This document shows positions 44,015 through 53,925 of a DNA stretch of 64,000 nucleotides, one piece after another. Numbering within the stretch: the first letter of the stretch is position 1; the number at the start of each line of letters is the position of its first letter. Source of the stretch: JAGVSR01 sp964458265. Its GTDB lineage: Bacteria > Pseudomonadota > Alphaproteobacteria > Rhizobiales > Hyphomicrobiaceae. Where the stretch lies: positions 25,900 to 89,899 of the forward strand of contig CAYWIF010000010.1 in assembly GCA_964458265.1 (NCBI GenBank), read 5' to 3'. Under the pieces are notes generated by a model. That model saw only the letters and a list, made by a program, of their open reading frames with translations, was not told where the DNA came from and made no database searches. A program made the position numbers and the translations under genes.

Positions 44015-44977
44015 CTACTCTGGAAATTTTCCAATTGACGAGTGTGCCGCCATTTTTTTCTCGCGATGAAAAAGATATATTCCAGAGCAGACGATGATCG
44101 CCGCGCCGGCGAGCGTTTGCAGGTCCGGAACGTCTCCAAAAACGAGATATCCGAATGAAATCATGGAGATAAGTTGGAAATATAGGAACGGCGCCACGGC
44201 GGATGCCGGTGCGAGGCGGTACGCATGCAAAAAGAGCCAATGCCCCAGGCCACCAAACACGCCGAGGGTCGCGAGCATGATCCAGGCCTGAAGGTCGGGC
44301 GGTGGCATCCACGTCGCGTAGGCTAGCGGTGCGCCGAGGAATGTTCCCACAAACATCGAATAGAAGAGCGTGACCATCGGTGGATCGAAGGCCGCCATAT
44401 AGCGGGTCAGCAACATGAACAGGGCATAAGCCAGCATCGCGGCGAGGGAATAGACGACCCCGATGTTGAGACCGCCTTCAACGGGGTTCATGGCAACGAC
44501 GACGCCGGAGAATCCGACGGCAATGGCCACCAAACGGCGCCAGCCGACCCATTCACCGAGGATGGGTCCGGCCAAGAGAGCCACGACCAGCGGCGCCAGA
44601 AAGACGATGGTGATGGTTTGATCCAGGCGCAGATACTGCAGCGCCATGAAGTTCAGGACCGTCGTCGCCGCCATCAGCACGGAGCGGACGAGTTGGAGCT
44701 TCAAATGACCCGTTCGGAATAGCGCGGGAAGCGACAGCGATCCGAACAGGGGGACGAGCAGCATCAGAGCTGCAAACTGCCCGATGAATCGCGACCAGGC
44801 AACCTGGGTGACAGGCAACCCGTACTGGGCCCCCAGATACTTCGCGGAGGTATCGAGGGCTGAAAATAGCGTGATGGCCACGATCATAAGGGCGATCGCG
44901 CGAGGGCGATCTGCCGGTGCATCGGAGCGTATGGCGGCTGGGCCGGCCTGTCCTGTGGCTTCAGACGTTTCTTGCAT
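44015..44977 (-). CDS. EamA/DMT-family transporter
   Basis: A 320-residue membrane protein with ten hydrophobic segments forming two EamA halves: the first starts RAIALMIVAITLFSALDTSAKYL and WSRFIGQFAALMLLVP, the second LNIGVVYSLAAMLAYALFMLLTRYM and ending VFGDVPDLQTLAGAAIIVCSGIYLFH. It belongs to the drug/metabolite transporter superfamily, exporting an unknown metabolite. It stands alone on its strand; no regulator is adjacent. Confidence 0.9.
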   Translation of the reverse strand: MQETSEATGQAGPAAIRSDAPADRPRAIALMIVAITLFSALDTSAKYLGAQYGLPVTQVAWSRFIGQFAALMLLVPLFGSLSLPALFRTGHLKLQLVRSVLMAATTVLNFMALQYLRLDQTITIVFLAPLVVALLAGPILGEWVGWRRLVAIAVGFSGVVVAMNPVEGGLNIGVVYSLAAMLAYALFMLLTRYMAAFDPPMVTLFYSMFVGTFLGAPLAYATWMPPPDLQAWIMLATLGVFGGLGHWLFLHAYRLAPASAVAPFLYFQLISMISFGYLVFGDVPDLQTLAGAAIIVCSGIYLFHREKKMAAHSSIGKFPE

Positions 44978-45176
44978 GTCCGGGCACAGGGCTCATTGCG
45001 GGCAGATGCGCGTCTCTCATAGCTGAACCGGCAGACAAGGGTCAGGCGAAAATTCGATGGCAGGTGTGAAACGCATGCGCAACTGCCGCAGCCGCCACCC
45101 TATAGAATGGCCTGCAAATGCGGCCGAGGTCGCCTTGACCCTCTGGACAAGCCCCCCTACAAGCAGCGCCACGAAT

Positions 45177-45251
45177 GGGCCGGTAGCTCAGCGGTAGAGC
45201 ACGTGACTTTTAATCATGGGGTCGAGGGTTCGATTCCCTCCCGGCTCACCA
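45177..45251 (+). tRNA. tRNA-Lys (anticodon TTT)
   Basis: Complete cloverleaf of 75 bases with encoded CCA. Acceptor GGGCCGG pairs with CCGGCTC; the anticodon loop reads CTTTTAA; the T-loop is GGTTCGATTCC. It is a single gene followed by sseA 130 bp downstream. Confidence 0.96.
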
Positions 45252-45381
45252 TTCGTTTTGCCCGTCGTTCAGCGATAGGAGAGGTCTCGTATGGGGCTGG
45301 AACCTGGCGGGGAAGACCCCATTTGAACACGCGTGTAAACGGCCCCGATTATCGGCAGCGGAATTCCCGGAGATTTGCGAC

Positions 45382-46242
45382 GTGACACAAGCCGCCAACA
45401 ACTGGATCGTGGAGACGGACTGGCTGGCGCAGCATCTCGGATCGCCTGGTCTCGTGGTCCTCGATGCGTCCTGGCATTTGCCGGACTCGGGCCGCAAGGC
45501 GCATGAGGAATACCTCAACGAGCATATTCCAGGCGCGCTGTTCTTCGATATCGACGACATCCGCGACGAGACGTCGGACCTGCCGCACATGCTGCCGTCG
45601 CAAGTGAAATTTGCGTCGCGCATGAAGAAGATGGGCATCGGCGATGGCATGCGTATCGTGGTCTATGACTCGCACGGGCTGTTCTCTGCCGCGCGGGCGT
45701 GGTGGACGTTTCGGGCGATGGGTCACAAGGATGTTGCCGTACTGAACGGCGGATTGCGCAAGTGGAAAGCGGAGGGCCGGCCTCTGGAAGACGGCCGGCC
45801 GGTGCCGCGCACCGCGCGACATTTCACGCCGTTGAAGGACAACGATCTGGTCCGGGACATCGACGACATGCGGCGCTATCTCGCCGATGGAAACATGCAG
45901 ATTGTGGACGCGCGTCCGGCGGGACGGTTCGAGGGACGCGATCCTGAGCCGCGTCCGGGTTTGCGCTCAGGGCATATACCAGGCGCGCGCAATGTGCCCT
46001 CGTCCAAAATTTTGAATGAGGACGGCACGCTAAAATCCCGGGACGAATTGATCGCGATCTTCAAAGCAGCCGGGATCGATCCGGCAAAGCCCGTCGTGAC
46101 GACGTGCGGTTCGGGCGTGACGGCGGCGATGTTGTCATTCGCACTGGCCGTGATCGGGCAGACGAATGCGCCGGTCTATGACGGGTCGTGGGCGGAATGG
46201 GGCCGCGAGAACGGCCTGCCTGTCGCCACTGGTCCGGCGTGA
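45382..46242 (+). CDS. sseA: 3-mercaptopyruvate sulfurtransferase (rhodanese family)
   Basis: A 286-residue two-domain rhodanese from GTG 45382. Domain 1 includes LVVLDASWHLPDSGR and HIPGALFFDIDDIRDETSDLPHMLPS; domain 2 includes QIVDARPAGRFEGRDPEPRPGLRSGHIPGARN and the active-site loop CGSGVTA, the SseA form that prefers 3-mercaptopyruvate over thiosulphate. It moves sulphur to thiol acceptors or cyanide in the cytoplasm. It follows tRNA-Lys and faces the convergent opgD-like gene, 15 bp apart. Confidence 0.95.
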   Translation: MTQAANNWIVETDWLAQHLGSPGLVVLDASWHLPDSGRKAHEEYLNEHIPGALFFDIDDIRDETSDLPHMLPSQVKFASRMKKMGIGDGMRIVVYDSHGLFSAARAWWTFRAMGHKDVAVLNGGLRKWKAEGRPLEDGRPVPRTARHFTPLKDNDLVRDIDDMRRYLADGNMQIVDARPAGRFEGRDPEPRPGLRSGHIPGARNVPSSKILNEDGTLKSRDELIAIFKAAGIDPAKPVVTTCGSGVTAAMLSFALAVIGQTNAPVYDGSWAEWGRENGLPVATGPA

Positions 46243-46257
46243 GCTACTGGCTGTTAC

Positions 46258-47838
46258 TCAGTCTTCGGGAAAGTACTGGTAAATCCACGTTTCGGTGAGC
46301 GGCTGGCCGTTGCGCTTCAGGAAGGCGCGGATGTCGACAGGCTCGCGGCCATGTGCTTCCAAGTCGAAGACGGCGCGCCAGCGCTCTCGCTGATCGACGA
46401 CGGGATGATTGTAGGCCGTGCCGAGCTTGCCGCGTGACGGCGTGACGACGAGTTCGACGCCGTCTTCGCGGCCCAGACCGGCAAATGGCTGACCCTGAAA
46501 GTCGATGACGAACTTGCGCACGCCCTGGGGCCGCTTGTGGCCCGGACGGCCGCCGAGACCGGTCCAGGTGTTCGTCGCGCGGGCGAGTGTTTCCGGGAAC
46601 GGAATTTCGTCAAGCCACGAGAGCCGGTAGCGGTAGGTCCGCTGCTCGCCGGCTTTGAAGACGCCGGCCGGGCACCAGTAGGCGGCGATGTTGTCGTGAA
46701 TTTCGTCATCGGTCGGAATTTCGAGGAGATGCACGGCGCCGTCGCCCCAGTCGTCTTGCGGTTCGACCCAGGTGGAGGCGCGGCGCTCGTAGAACACGCC
46801 GTCGTCCAGATAGTGGACGAAGTCACGGTCACGCTGGAGGAGACCGAAGCCTTTGGGATTCCTGTCGGCAAAGGCGTTCGTCATCACTGTCGGCGGATTG
46901 TTGAGCGGCCGCCAAAGCCGTTCGCCGTTGCCGAGGTGGAGGGCGAGGCCGTCGCTGTCGTGTATTTCGGGGCGCCAGTCGGCCGCCTGCTTGCGGCTCG
47001 ACTCGCCATACCAGAACATCGATGAAAAGGGGGCAATGCCCAGCCGCGTGATGTCCTTGCGTGCGAAAAGGCGGGCTTCAATGTCCATGACGACGCGGTG
47101 GATTTCCCGGTTGTCGGTCAGGCGATCGATCGTGAAACGGTAGGCGCCAGTGACGCTCGGGCCGTTGAGCAGGCCGTGTACGATGAGCGTGCCGCCGGGA
47201 CCGGCAGCCAAGTAGAACTCGCTGAAGCGGGGAAATTCTTCCGGCGTGGGCAAGCCGGTGTCGATGGCGATGGCGCGCGCCGAGAGACCGTACTGGTTGA
47301 ACGGACCTGAGGAGCGAAAGTAAGAAGCTCCGAGAAACGCCAGCCAGTCGGTTTCGAGATTGCCGGACATGACGCGAAAGCCGGCAAAACCGATGCCGTC
47401 AGGGAGTTCGCGGGCGGGGTGGCCGGGCGGGCTGTCGAAAAGGCCAGCGGTATAGAGCACTTCGCGGGACTGGCCGTCGTCGACGACATGAATGCGCACG
47501 GGCTCGAGGAAATTCTTGCCCATGTGAAAGAGTTGCACGGGAAGGCGATGGTCGCGCTCGAGCTGGACGGTGCGCTCGCGGCGGAATTTGATCTGCTGGT
47601 AGGCGTCGTAATCGATGCGGCCCAGGATGTCGTTGGTGACAACCGGCGCAGAGGCGTAGGGGACCTGAGCGCGTTCAGCGGCGCGTTCGGCTAGCCGGTC
47701 GAACGAGAATGGCTGCAAAGGTCCCAGACCGGCTACGGTATCTGGAGCGGCCGTAACGGGGCGAATACCGGCCATGGATTGAACGGCGGCTGCAAATAGA
47801 AGTCCACTGAACTGGCGGCGGTCGATTTTGGTCCTCAT
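46258..47838 (-). CDS. opgD: Periplasmic glucan biosynthesis protein, OpgD/MdoD-like
   Basis: A 526-residue MdoG/OpgG-family protein from ATG 47838. The N-terminus has a twin-arginine signal (KIDRRQFSGLLFAAAVQSMAG), as in OpgD rather than the Sec-exported OpgG. The family domain follows (FSFDRLAERAAERAQVPYA, ILGRIDYDAYQQIKFRRE, PVQLFHMGKNF, SSMFWYGESSRKQAADWRPEIHDSDGLALH, ending TWIYQYFPED). These proteins shape periplasmic beta-glucans. No OpgH glucosyltransferase lies in the window, so the polymerase must be elsewhere. Confidence 0.9.
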   Translation of the reverse strand: MRTKIDRRQFSGLLFAAAVQSMAGIRPVTAAPDTVAGLGPLQPFSFDRLAERAAERAQVPYASAPVVTNDILGRIDYDAYQQIKFRRERTVQLERDHRLPVQLFHMGKNFLEPVRIHVVDDGQSREVLYTAGLFDSPPGHPARELPDGIGFAGFRVMSGNLETDWLAFLGASYFRSSGPFNQYGLSARAIAIDTGLPTPEEFPRFSEFYLAAGPGGTLIVHGLLNGPSVTGAYRFTIDRLTDNREIHRVVMDIEARLFARKDITRLGIAPFSSMFWYGESSRKQAADWRPEIHDSDGLALHLGNGERLWRPLNNPPTVMTNAFADRNPKGFGLLQRDRDFVHYLDDGVFYERRASTWVEPQDDWGDGAVHLLEIPTDDEIHDNIAAYWCPAGVFKAGEQRTYRYRLSWLDEIPFPETLARATNTWTGLGGRPGHKRPQGVRKFVIDFQGQPFAGLGREDGVELVVTPSRGKLGTAYNHPVVDQRERWRAVFDLEAHGREPVDIRAFLKRNGQPLTETWIYQYFPED

Positions 47839-48089
47839 GGTTCCATCATTCAGATCGCCGGTGCGTGACGTGGTCAACTCTTGTGCACATGCGCAGCCAG
47901 GCTGAGGTGTCTGTCATGCAGTTGTCGCAAGGCAGCCATGAGCTAGCAGCGATTGGGCTGCCTATAAAGACGGCGGATCGGCGGCATTATGGCGTTTTGC
48001 TCCGTCAACTCGAGCGGTTCGCGGACACCGTGCCCGGCTTGACTTCCGTCAAATTGTGAGTGCCCATGGCGGCGTCAACGGAGAATTCC

Positions 48090-49265
48090 ATGATCAATCA
48101 GCGGTCAATCGATTTCAGACGCGCCGCGCTCTGGATCGTGCCGGCATCTTTGATGGCCGTCGCTTTGGCAGGATCGAATGCGCTCGCGCAGGGGGCGCCG
48201 CCGCCGGCTCCCGCCGTGACGGTGGCCAAACCACTCGCGAAGCGGATTACCAACTGGGACGAATACTCGGGGCGGTTTCAGGCCGTGCAAATGGTGGAGG
48301 TGAGGCCGCGCGTGTCGGGCTTCATCGACAAGATCCACTTCAAGGACGGGCAGATCGTGAAGGCGGGCGAACTGCTGTTTACAGTCGACCCGCGTCCGTT
48401 TGAACTGGCGTTGCAGAGTGCGCAGGCGGAAGTCGCGCGGGCCAATGCGCAGGTCGAACTTGCTGCGACGGAAGTCGAAAGGGCGCGGCCGCTCGTGCGC
48501 ACAGGCGTGGTGACGGAACGCGACTTCGACCAGCGTGCGGCGAACTTGTCGGTGGCGCGGGCAGCGCTACAGGCCGCTGTCGCGGCCACGAAAAATGCCG
48601 ACCTCAATCTGGAATGGACGCGCGTAACGGCACCGATCGACGGGCGCATTTCCGATCGCAAGGTGGATGCCGGCAACCTTGTGAACGGCGGCTCAGGCAC
48701 GACGACGCTGCTCGCGACGATCGTCACGCAAGATCCCATCTACTTTCTCTTCGAAGTTTCGGAGTCAGATTACCTGCGCTACACACGGCTGGCGGAAGAG
48801 GGCAAGCGTGTGTCGTCGCGCGATACCGGCAATCCCGTGCGGATCAGGCTGTCGGACGAAACGGAATTCAAGCATCCCGGCAAGATGGATTTCGTCGACA
48901 ATGCGCTGAATGCGCGGTCGGGTACGATGCGCGGGCGCGCGGTGGTCGATAACAAGAGCGGGTTGCTGCAACCTGGGCTCTTTGCGCGGATGCAACTTTT
49001 TGGCGGCGAGGTGGATGGCCTGCTCATCCCGGACGCGGCGGTCGTCTCCGATCAAGCCCGTAAGATCGTATTCACGGTGGGCGAGGACGGCGTGGTGAAG
49101 CCGAAGCAAGTCACGCTCGGCGCCATCGACGGTGGTCTGAGAGTGGTGCTGTCAGGGATCACCGCCGAGGACCGCATCGTGATTGACGGCATTGCCAATC
49201 CCATGGTGCGGCCGGGCGCAAAGGTGACGCCGCAGGACGGCAAGATTGAAATGAGCGCGAATTAG
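48090..49265 (+). CDS. RND efflux periplasmic adaptor (membrane fusion protein)
   Basis: A 391-residue AcrA/MexA-type adaptor from ATG 48090 (GGAGA at 48080-48084). A signal segment (ALWIVPASLMAVALAGSNALA) precedes the lipoyl-like half motifs (VEVRPRVSGFIDKIHFKDGQIVKAGELLFTVD), a helical hairpin (QSAQAEVARANAQVELAATEVERARPL) and a beta-barrel domain (TAPIDGRISDRKVDAGNLV). No lipobox cysteine is present. It links the RND pump encoded next to an outer-membrane channel that is not encoded here. Confidence 0.95.
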   Translation: MINQRSIDFRRAALWIVPASLMAVALAGSNALAQGAPPPAPAVTVAKPLAKRITNWDEYSGRFQAVQMVEVRPRVSGFIDKIHFKDGQIVKAGELLFTVDPRPFELALQSAQAEVARANAQVELAATEVERARPLVRTGVVTERDFDQRAANLSVARAALQAAVAATKNADLNLEWTRVTAPIDGRISDRKVDAGNLVNGGSGTTTLLATIVTQDPIYFLFEVSESDYLRYTRLAEEGKRVSSRDTGNPVRIRLSDETEFKHPGKMDFVDNALNARSGTMRGRAVVDNKSGLLQPGLFARMQLFGGEVDGLLIPDAAVVSDQARKIVFTVGEDGVVKPKQVTLGAIDGGLRVVLSGITAEDRIVIDGIANPMVRPGAKVTPQDGKIEMSAN

Positions 49266-49325
49266 ACGGGGCTCTGCGCCTTGAGCCTCTGACTGCACGG
49301 ACCGAAGCCGCAAGGACGAAAGCGC

Positions 49326-52300
49326 ATGCGTTTCACGCACTTCTTCATCGACCGGCCAATCTTCGCAGCGGTTCTGTCCATCCTGATCGTGATCGTCGGT
49401 GCGATCGCGCAAATGCGATTGCCGGTGGCGGAGTACCCGGAGATTGCGCCGCCGACGGTGAACGTGCGGGCGACCTATCCCGGCGCTTCGGCCAAGGTCG
49501 TGGCCGAGACGGTCGCGACGCCGCTGGAGCAGGAGATCAACGGCGTCGACGATATGCTCTATGTCGCGTCGCAATCGACGGCTGACGGGCAACTTTCGAT
49601 CAACGTGGTGTTCAAGCCCGGCACCAACATCGACATGGCGCAGGTGCTGGTTCAGAACCGGGTCGCGGTGGCCGAGCCGAGGCTGCCCGAGGAAGTGCGC
49701 CGCGTCGGCGTTGTGGTGCGCAAGGCGTCGCCCGACCTGATGATGGTCGTGCATATGATCTCGCCCGACGGGTCGCGCGATCAGCAATACATTTCCAACT
49801 ATGCCACGCTGAACGTGAAGGACGTGCTGACGCGCGTCGATGGCGTCGGCAACGTCAACGTGTTCGGCGCGCGCGACTTCTCGATGCGTGTCTGGCTCGA
49901 TCCCGACAAACTTGCTTCGCGTGACATGACGGCGAGCGATGTCGTGGCGGCGCTGAGGGCGGCAAACCTGCAGGTGGCCGCCGGTGCGGTCAATCAGCCG
50001 CCGGCGAAGTCGGATGGCGCGTTCCAGCTCTCGGTGACGACATTGGGCCGGCTGACGGACGTGTCGCAATTCGAAGAGGTCGTTGTGCGCGCGGAAGCCG
50101 ACGGGGCGGTGACGCGGCTGCGGGATGTCGCGCGCGTGGAGCTTGGCGCGCAGGATTATCTCGTCAACGCCTATCTCAACAATCAGTTTGCCACCGGCAT
50201 CGGCATCTACCAAAGGCCGGGTTCGAATGCGCTGTCCACGGCCGAGCAGATCAAGGCGACCATGGACCGGCTGGCGCAGGATTTTCCGCCCGGCGTCGCC
50301 TACACCATCGTCTATAATCCGACGGACTTCATTCGCGCGTCGGTCAGCGCCGTCATCGTAACGCTGTTCGAGGCGGTCGCACTGGTGGTGCTGGTCGTCA
50401 TTCTATTTCTGCAGACGTGGCGGGCCGCGATCATTCCGATTGTTGCCATTCCGGTGTCATTGATCGGCACATTTGCGGTGATGTCGGCGGTCGGGATTAC
50501 GTTCAACACGTTGTCGCTGTTCGGCCTGGTGCTCGCGATCGGCATCGTGGTGGACGATGCAATCGTGGTGGTTGAGAACGTCGAGCGGCGGTTGCGGGAG
50601 GGCATGTCGCCCAAGGACGCCGCGCACGCCACGATGGACGAAGTCGGCGGCGCGGTGCTCGCCATCTCGCTGGTGCTGATCGCGGTGTTCATTCCCACAG
50701 CCTTCATCACCGGGCTTCAGGGATCGTTCTACAAGCAGTTCGGCATCACGATTGCCGCGGCGACGGCAATTTCCGCATTCGTATCGCTCACATTGTCTCC
50801 GGCGCTGGCGGCACTCCTGCTCAAGCCGCACGAGGAGCACAAGGAGACGAGCGGTGTGATGCATACGCTCGGCCGGCCGGTGCGGGCGTTTTTCAACGGC
50901 TTCAACCGGATGTTCGACCGGTTTTCGCATGGCTACGCCTGGCTGACGGGCAAGCTCATCCGCCGGACGTTCGTTGTTCTGGCGATCTTTGTGGGTCTGC
51001 TCGGTCTCACCTACTGGCGGCTGGCGGCCACCCCGGTGGGGCTCATTCCGCAGCTTGACCGCACTTATTTCATTGTCGCGTTCCAGTTGCCGCCGGGATC
51101 GACGCTCGACCGGACGGACGCGGTGGTGCGCAACGCGAGCGATCTCATCCGGGCCCGGCCAGGAATCTTCGCGACTGTTCAGTTCGTGGGCCTCGACGGC
51201 GCAACTTTCACGAACGCGCCCAATGCCGGCGTGATCTTCGTGCGCGTCAACTCGTTCGAGGACCGGATTGCGGCGGGACTGACCAAAGACGGCATCATCA
51301 ACGATATCCGCACCGAGATGGCCAAATTGCGCGAGGCATTCGTGCTCGTCATCGAACCGCCTTCGGTTCCCGGAATCGGCACGGGCGGCGGCATCAAGGG
51401 CTTTGTGCAGGACCGTGCGGGGCGTGGATTGCAGGCCTTGGAGCAGGCGGCGTTCACGGCCATGGCGTCCGCGAACCAGCGGCCGGAGTTTGCGCAGGCG
51501 TTCACGCTCTACAACACGCGGACGCCGCAAATCTTCGCCGATATCGACCGCGTCAAGGCGGAACAACTCGGCGTGCCTGTCTCGAATGTGTTCGATACGC
51601 TGTCGATCTACATGGGATCGAGCTACGTCAACGACTTCAATCTGCTCGGGCGTACGTTCCGTGTGACGGCGCAGGCAGACAACCCGTTCCGGCTCAGCGT
51701 TCGAGACGTGCAGAACCTGAAGACGCGAAACGCGGAAGGGGACATGGTGCCGCTCGGATCGGTCGCGACGTTCCAGAACACGACGGATGCCTACCGCGTG
51801 CCGCGCTACAACCTGTATCCGGCGGCGGAACTGCAAGCGGCTATGAAGCCGGGATTTTCGACCGGGCAAGGCATCGCTGCGATCGAGGAGATCGCCAAGA
51901 CGAAGCTGCCGTCGGGCTTCGGGTTTGAATGGACCGAAATCGCGCTGCAGGAGACGCTCGGCGGCAGTACGGCGGCCATCGCGTTCGTACTGGCGGTGGT
52001 GTTCGTGTTCCTGTTGCTGGCGGCACTCTATGAAAGCTGGTTGTTGCCGCTGGCGGTCATCATGATCGTGCCGTTGTGCATTCTGGCCGCGATGGTCGGC
52101 ATCAATTTGCGCGGGTTCGATCGCAACATCCTCGTCGAGGTCGGCCTCATCGTGCTTGTCGGTCTGGCGGCAAAGAATGCCATCCTGATCGTCGAGTTCG
52201 CCAAGCAGGCGGAAGAGGAGGGGATGAACCGCTACGATGCGGCCATTGAAGCGGCGAAGACGCGGCTGAGGCCGATCATCATGACATCTCTGGCGTTCAT

Positions 52301-52508
52301 TCTGGGCGTCGTGCCGCTGGTGTTTGCCAGCGGGGCGGGTGCGGAAATGCGTCAGTCGCTCGGTACCGCCGTCTTCTCGGGCATGCTCGGTGTCACTGTG
52401 TTCGGTCTGATCTTCACGCCGCTCTTCTACGTGCTGGCGAGCCGGTTCCAGCGCCGCAAACCTGCGCCCGACAGCCAAGCGCCGGTGCTCGACGCGCCGC
52501 CGGGATAA
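49326..52508 (+). CDS. RND efflux pump inner-membrane transporter (HAE1/AcrB type)
   Basis: A 1060-residue RND protein of the hydrophobe/amphiphile efflux group, beginning MRFTHFFIDRPIFAAVLSIL. Conserved parts: pore domain sequence EYPEIAPPTVNVRATYPGASA, the proton-relay helix IGIVVDDAIVVVENVERR with the paired Asp residues (AcrB D407/D408), PTAFITGLQGSFYKQFGIT, and VGLAAKNAILIVEFAKQ in the second half with the conserved Lys. It exports drugs or other hydrophobic compounds with proton antiport. It starts 60 bp after its adaptor gene; no TolC-type gene or TetR regulator accompanies the pair, though a barrel protein follows. Confidence 0.97.
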   Translation: MRFTHFFIDRPIFAAVLSILIVIVGAIAQMRLPVAEYPEIAPPTVNVRATYPGASAKVVAETVATPLEQEINGVDDMLYVASQSTADGQLSINVVFKPGTNIDMAQVLVQNRVAVAEPRLPEEVRRVGVVVRKASPDLMMVVHMISPDGSRDQQYISNYATLNVKDVLTRVDGVGNVNVFGARDFSMRVWLDPDKLASRDMTASDVVAALRAANLQVAAGAVNQPPAKSDGAFQLSVTTLGRLTDVSQFEEVVVRAEADGAVTRLRDVARVELGAQDYLVNAYLNNQFATGIGIYQRPGSNALSTAEQIKATMDRLAQDFPPGVAYTIVYNPTDFIRASVSAVIVTLFEAVALVVLVVILFLQTWRAAIIPIVAIPVSLIGTFAVMSAVGITFNTLSLFGLVLAIGIVVDDAIVVVENVERRLREGMSPKDAAHATMDEVGGAVLAISLVLIAVFIPTAFITGLQGSFYKQFGITIAAATAISAFVSLTLSPALAALLLKPHEEHKETSGVMHTLGRPVRAFFNGFNRMFDRFSHGYAWLTGKLIRRTFVVLAIFVGLLGLTYWRLAATPVGLIPQLDRTYFIVAFQLPPGSTLDRTDAVVRNASDLIRARPGIFATVQFVGLDGATFTNAPNAGVIFVRVNSFEDRIAAGLTKDGIINDIRTEMAKLREAFVLVIEPPSVPGIGTGGGIKGFVQDRAGRGLQALEQAAFTAMASANQRPEFAQAFTLYNTRTPQIFADIDRVKAEQLGVPVSNVFDTLSIYMGSSYVNDFNLLGRTFRVTAQADNPFRLSVRDVQNLKTRNAEGDMVPLGSVATFQNTTDAYRVPRYNLYPAAELQAAMKPGFSTGQGIAAIEEIAKTKLPSGFGFEWTEIALQETLGGSTAAIAFVLAVVFVFLLLAALYESWLLPLAVIMIVPLCILAAMVGINLRGFDRNILVEVGLIVLVGLAAKNAILIVEFAKQAEEEGMNRYDAAIEAAKTRLRPIIMTSLAFILGVVPLVFASGAGAEMRQSLGTAVFSGMLGVTVFGLIFTPLFYVLASRFQRRKPAPDSQAPVLDAPPG

Positions 52509-52640
52509 CTCCGCGACCTCTTCGCGTCTCAATTCCGGACACGCCTTAACCGGCATTTAACCGGTAAAAGAGCACATTCCCCCTCGCGTGACTTGAGGTT
52601 CCGGGTTGGGCCGGCGCTTCTTCTGAGAGGGTACGAGACG

Positions 52641-53540
52641 ATGAGGATTATGCTGAAAGCGGGGCTGGCTGCGTCGGTCCTGGCGCTGGCCATGACCGTG
52701 ACGACGGATGTTTTTGCCGCCGATCTGGGTTCGATCAAAGACGGCTATGCGCCGCCGGCCTACGTTGCATCGGCCGGCCCGTGCTACCTGCGTGGCGATG
52801 TCGGCTATTCCGTATCGCGCGACCCGTCCGTGACATGGCCGGTGAACAACACGGTGTGGACCGACAACGGCAGCGGCGACGGTGTCGTTACGGAAGATGA
52901 ATTGTCGTCCGTCTTCGTGACGGATGCGGTTACCAACGTCAGCCTCGACAACACGTGGCTCGCCGAGGGCGGATTGGGCTGCGGCTCGGGTTCGCGTGGA
53001 TTTCGCGGCGAAATTATGCTCGGCTATCGCGGTAATCGCGACTTGCAGGGTGAGCCGGGCATCTATGATCCGGGTCCGGCTGTCGGCGATCCCGATCCCG
53101 CTGGTCCGGGAACGCCGATCGACGATCCGCTGCACACAAGCATTCAGAGCTACACGTTGATGCTCAACGTCTACAAGGATTTGGGCAACTACAACCGCTT
53201 CGTGCCTTATGTGGGCGCGGGGATCGGTCTTGCCGTCCACGATGTGGACGAGGTTTACTTTACCGGTAACCCGGCGCTGACGAACCGCATCGAAGGCGAC
53301 CGCGATGTCTCGTTCGCCTGGGCCTTGATGGCGGGCGTCGGTTATCAGATCTCCAATCGCGCGATTTTGGATGTCGGCTACCGCTACATCGATATGGGCT
53401 CCGCCCAGTCCGGCCGCGTCGATAGCGCCGGGTTCGTCAATCCCGCCGTCAAGATCGACGATTTGGCCGCCCATGAGGTGAAGGTCGGCCTGCGCTATCA
53501 CTTCGGCGGCGCCGAAGCGGACACCACTCAGTTCAAGTAA
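52641..53540 (+). CDS. Outer-membrane beta-barrel protein (Omp25/porin-like)
   Basis: A 299-residue protein from ATG 52641 (GAGAGGG at 52625-52631). Signal peptide (LKAGLAASVLALAMTVTTDVFAA), then a plug-like N-terminal segment DLGSIKDGYAPP and a barrel with GPCYLRGDVGYSVSRDPS, SFAWALMAGVGYQISNRAILDVGYRYIDMG and the last strand HEVKVGLRYHFGG. A proline- and acid-rich loop (DPGPAVGDPDPAGPGTPIDD) lies in the middle. This is the alphaproteobacterial surface barrel family. A good terminator follows at 53572. It lies after the RND pair but is not a TolC channel. Confidence 0.9.
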   Translation: MRIMLKAGLAASVLALAMTVTTDVFAADLGSIKDGYAPPAYVASAGPCYLRGDVGYSVSRDPSVTWPVNNTVWTDNGSGDGVVTEDELSSVFVTDAVTNVSLDNTWLAEGGLGCGSGSRGFRGEIMLGYRGNRDLQGEPGIYDPGPAVGDPDPAGPGTPIDDPLHTSIQSYTLMLNVYKDLGNYNRFVPYVGAGIGLAVHDVDEVYFTGNPALTNRIEGDRDVSFAWALMAGVGYQISNRAILDVGYRYIDMGSAQSGRVDSAGFVNPAVKIDDLAAHEVKVGLRYHFGGAEADTTQFK

Positions 53541-53571
53541 TTCGCTCTCTCCCTCAAGAAGCGGTTCGAGA

Positions 53572-53603
53572 AAGCCGGGCTCTTTGCGGAGTCCGGCTTT
53601 TTT
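53572..53603 (+). terminator. Rho-independent terminator after the outer-membrane protein gene
   Basis: AAGCCGGGCTC (53572-53582), loop TTTGCG, GGAGTCCGGCTT (53589-53599) ending in a run of six T at 53598-53603. It begins 32 bp after the stop codon. Confidence 0.9.
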
Positions 53604-53840
53604 GTTTGCGGCTTCCGACCCCATTGGCGCGCAGTTGGCCGGAAGCCGAAGAGCCTTGGTTCGATTTGTGGTACAACTATCGGGACTGAGTGCAGAAACG
53701 CGATTGATCTTCCAGCCCCTTGCTGCCTATATGAGCGCCCTGTCCGGGGGTGGTCATGGCGGCGTTTTCAGCGCAGCGCATTCACCCGCCGGATCGAACC
53801 GTTTCCGGCCGGATTACCGCCGGCAAACGAGCCTTTCCCA

Positions 53841-53925
<85 letters not shown>

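Noticed and set aside
45107..45385. Open frame containing AGSSAVEHVTFNHGVEGSIPSR
   Set aside because: Translation of tRNA-Lys on the sense strand; not protein-coding. The same holds for SSAVERFVYTEDVGGSIPSPP over tRNA-Val (61362-61625).
47865..48059. 64-codon + strand frame between the opgD-like gene and the RND adaptor
   Set aside because: It overlaps the 5' region of the opgD-like gene, has no ribosome-binding site and no recognisable features.
50457..52556. 699-codon open frame on the - strand
   Set aside because: It is antisense to the RND pump gene, rich in Arg/His and without family motifs; an effect of high GC at third positions.
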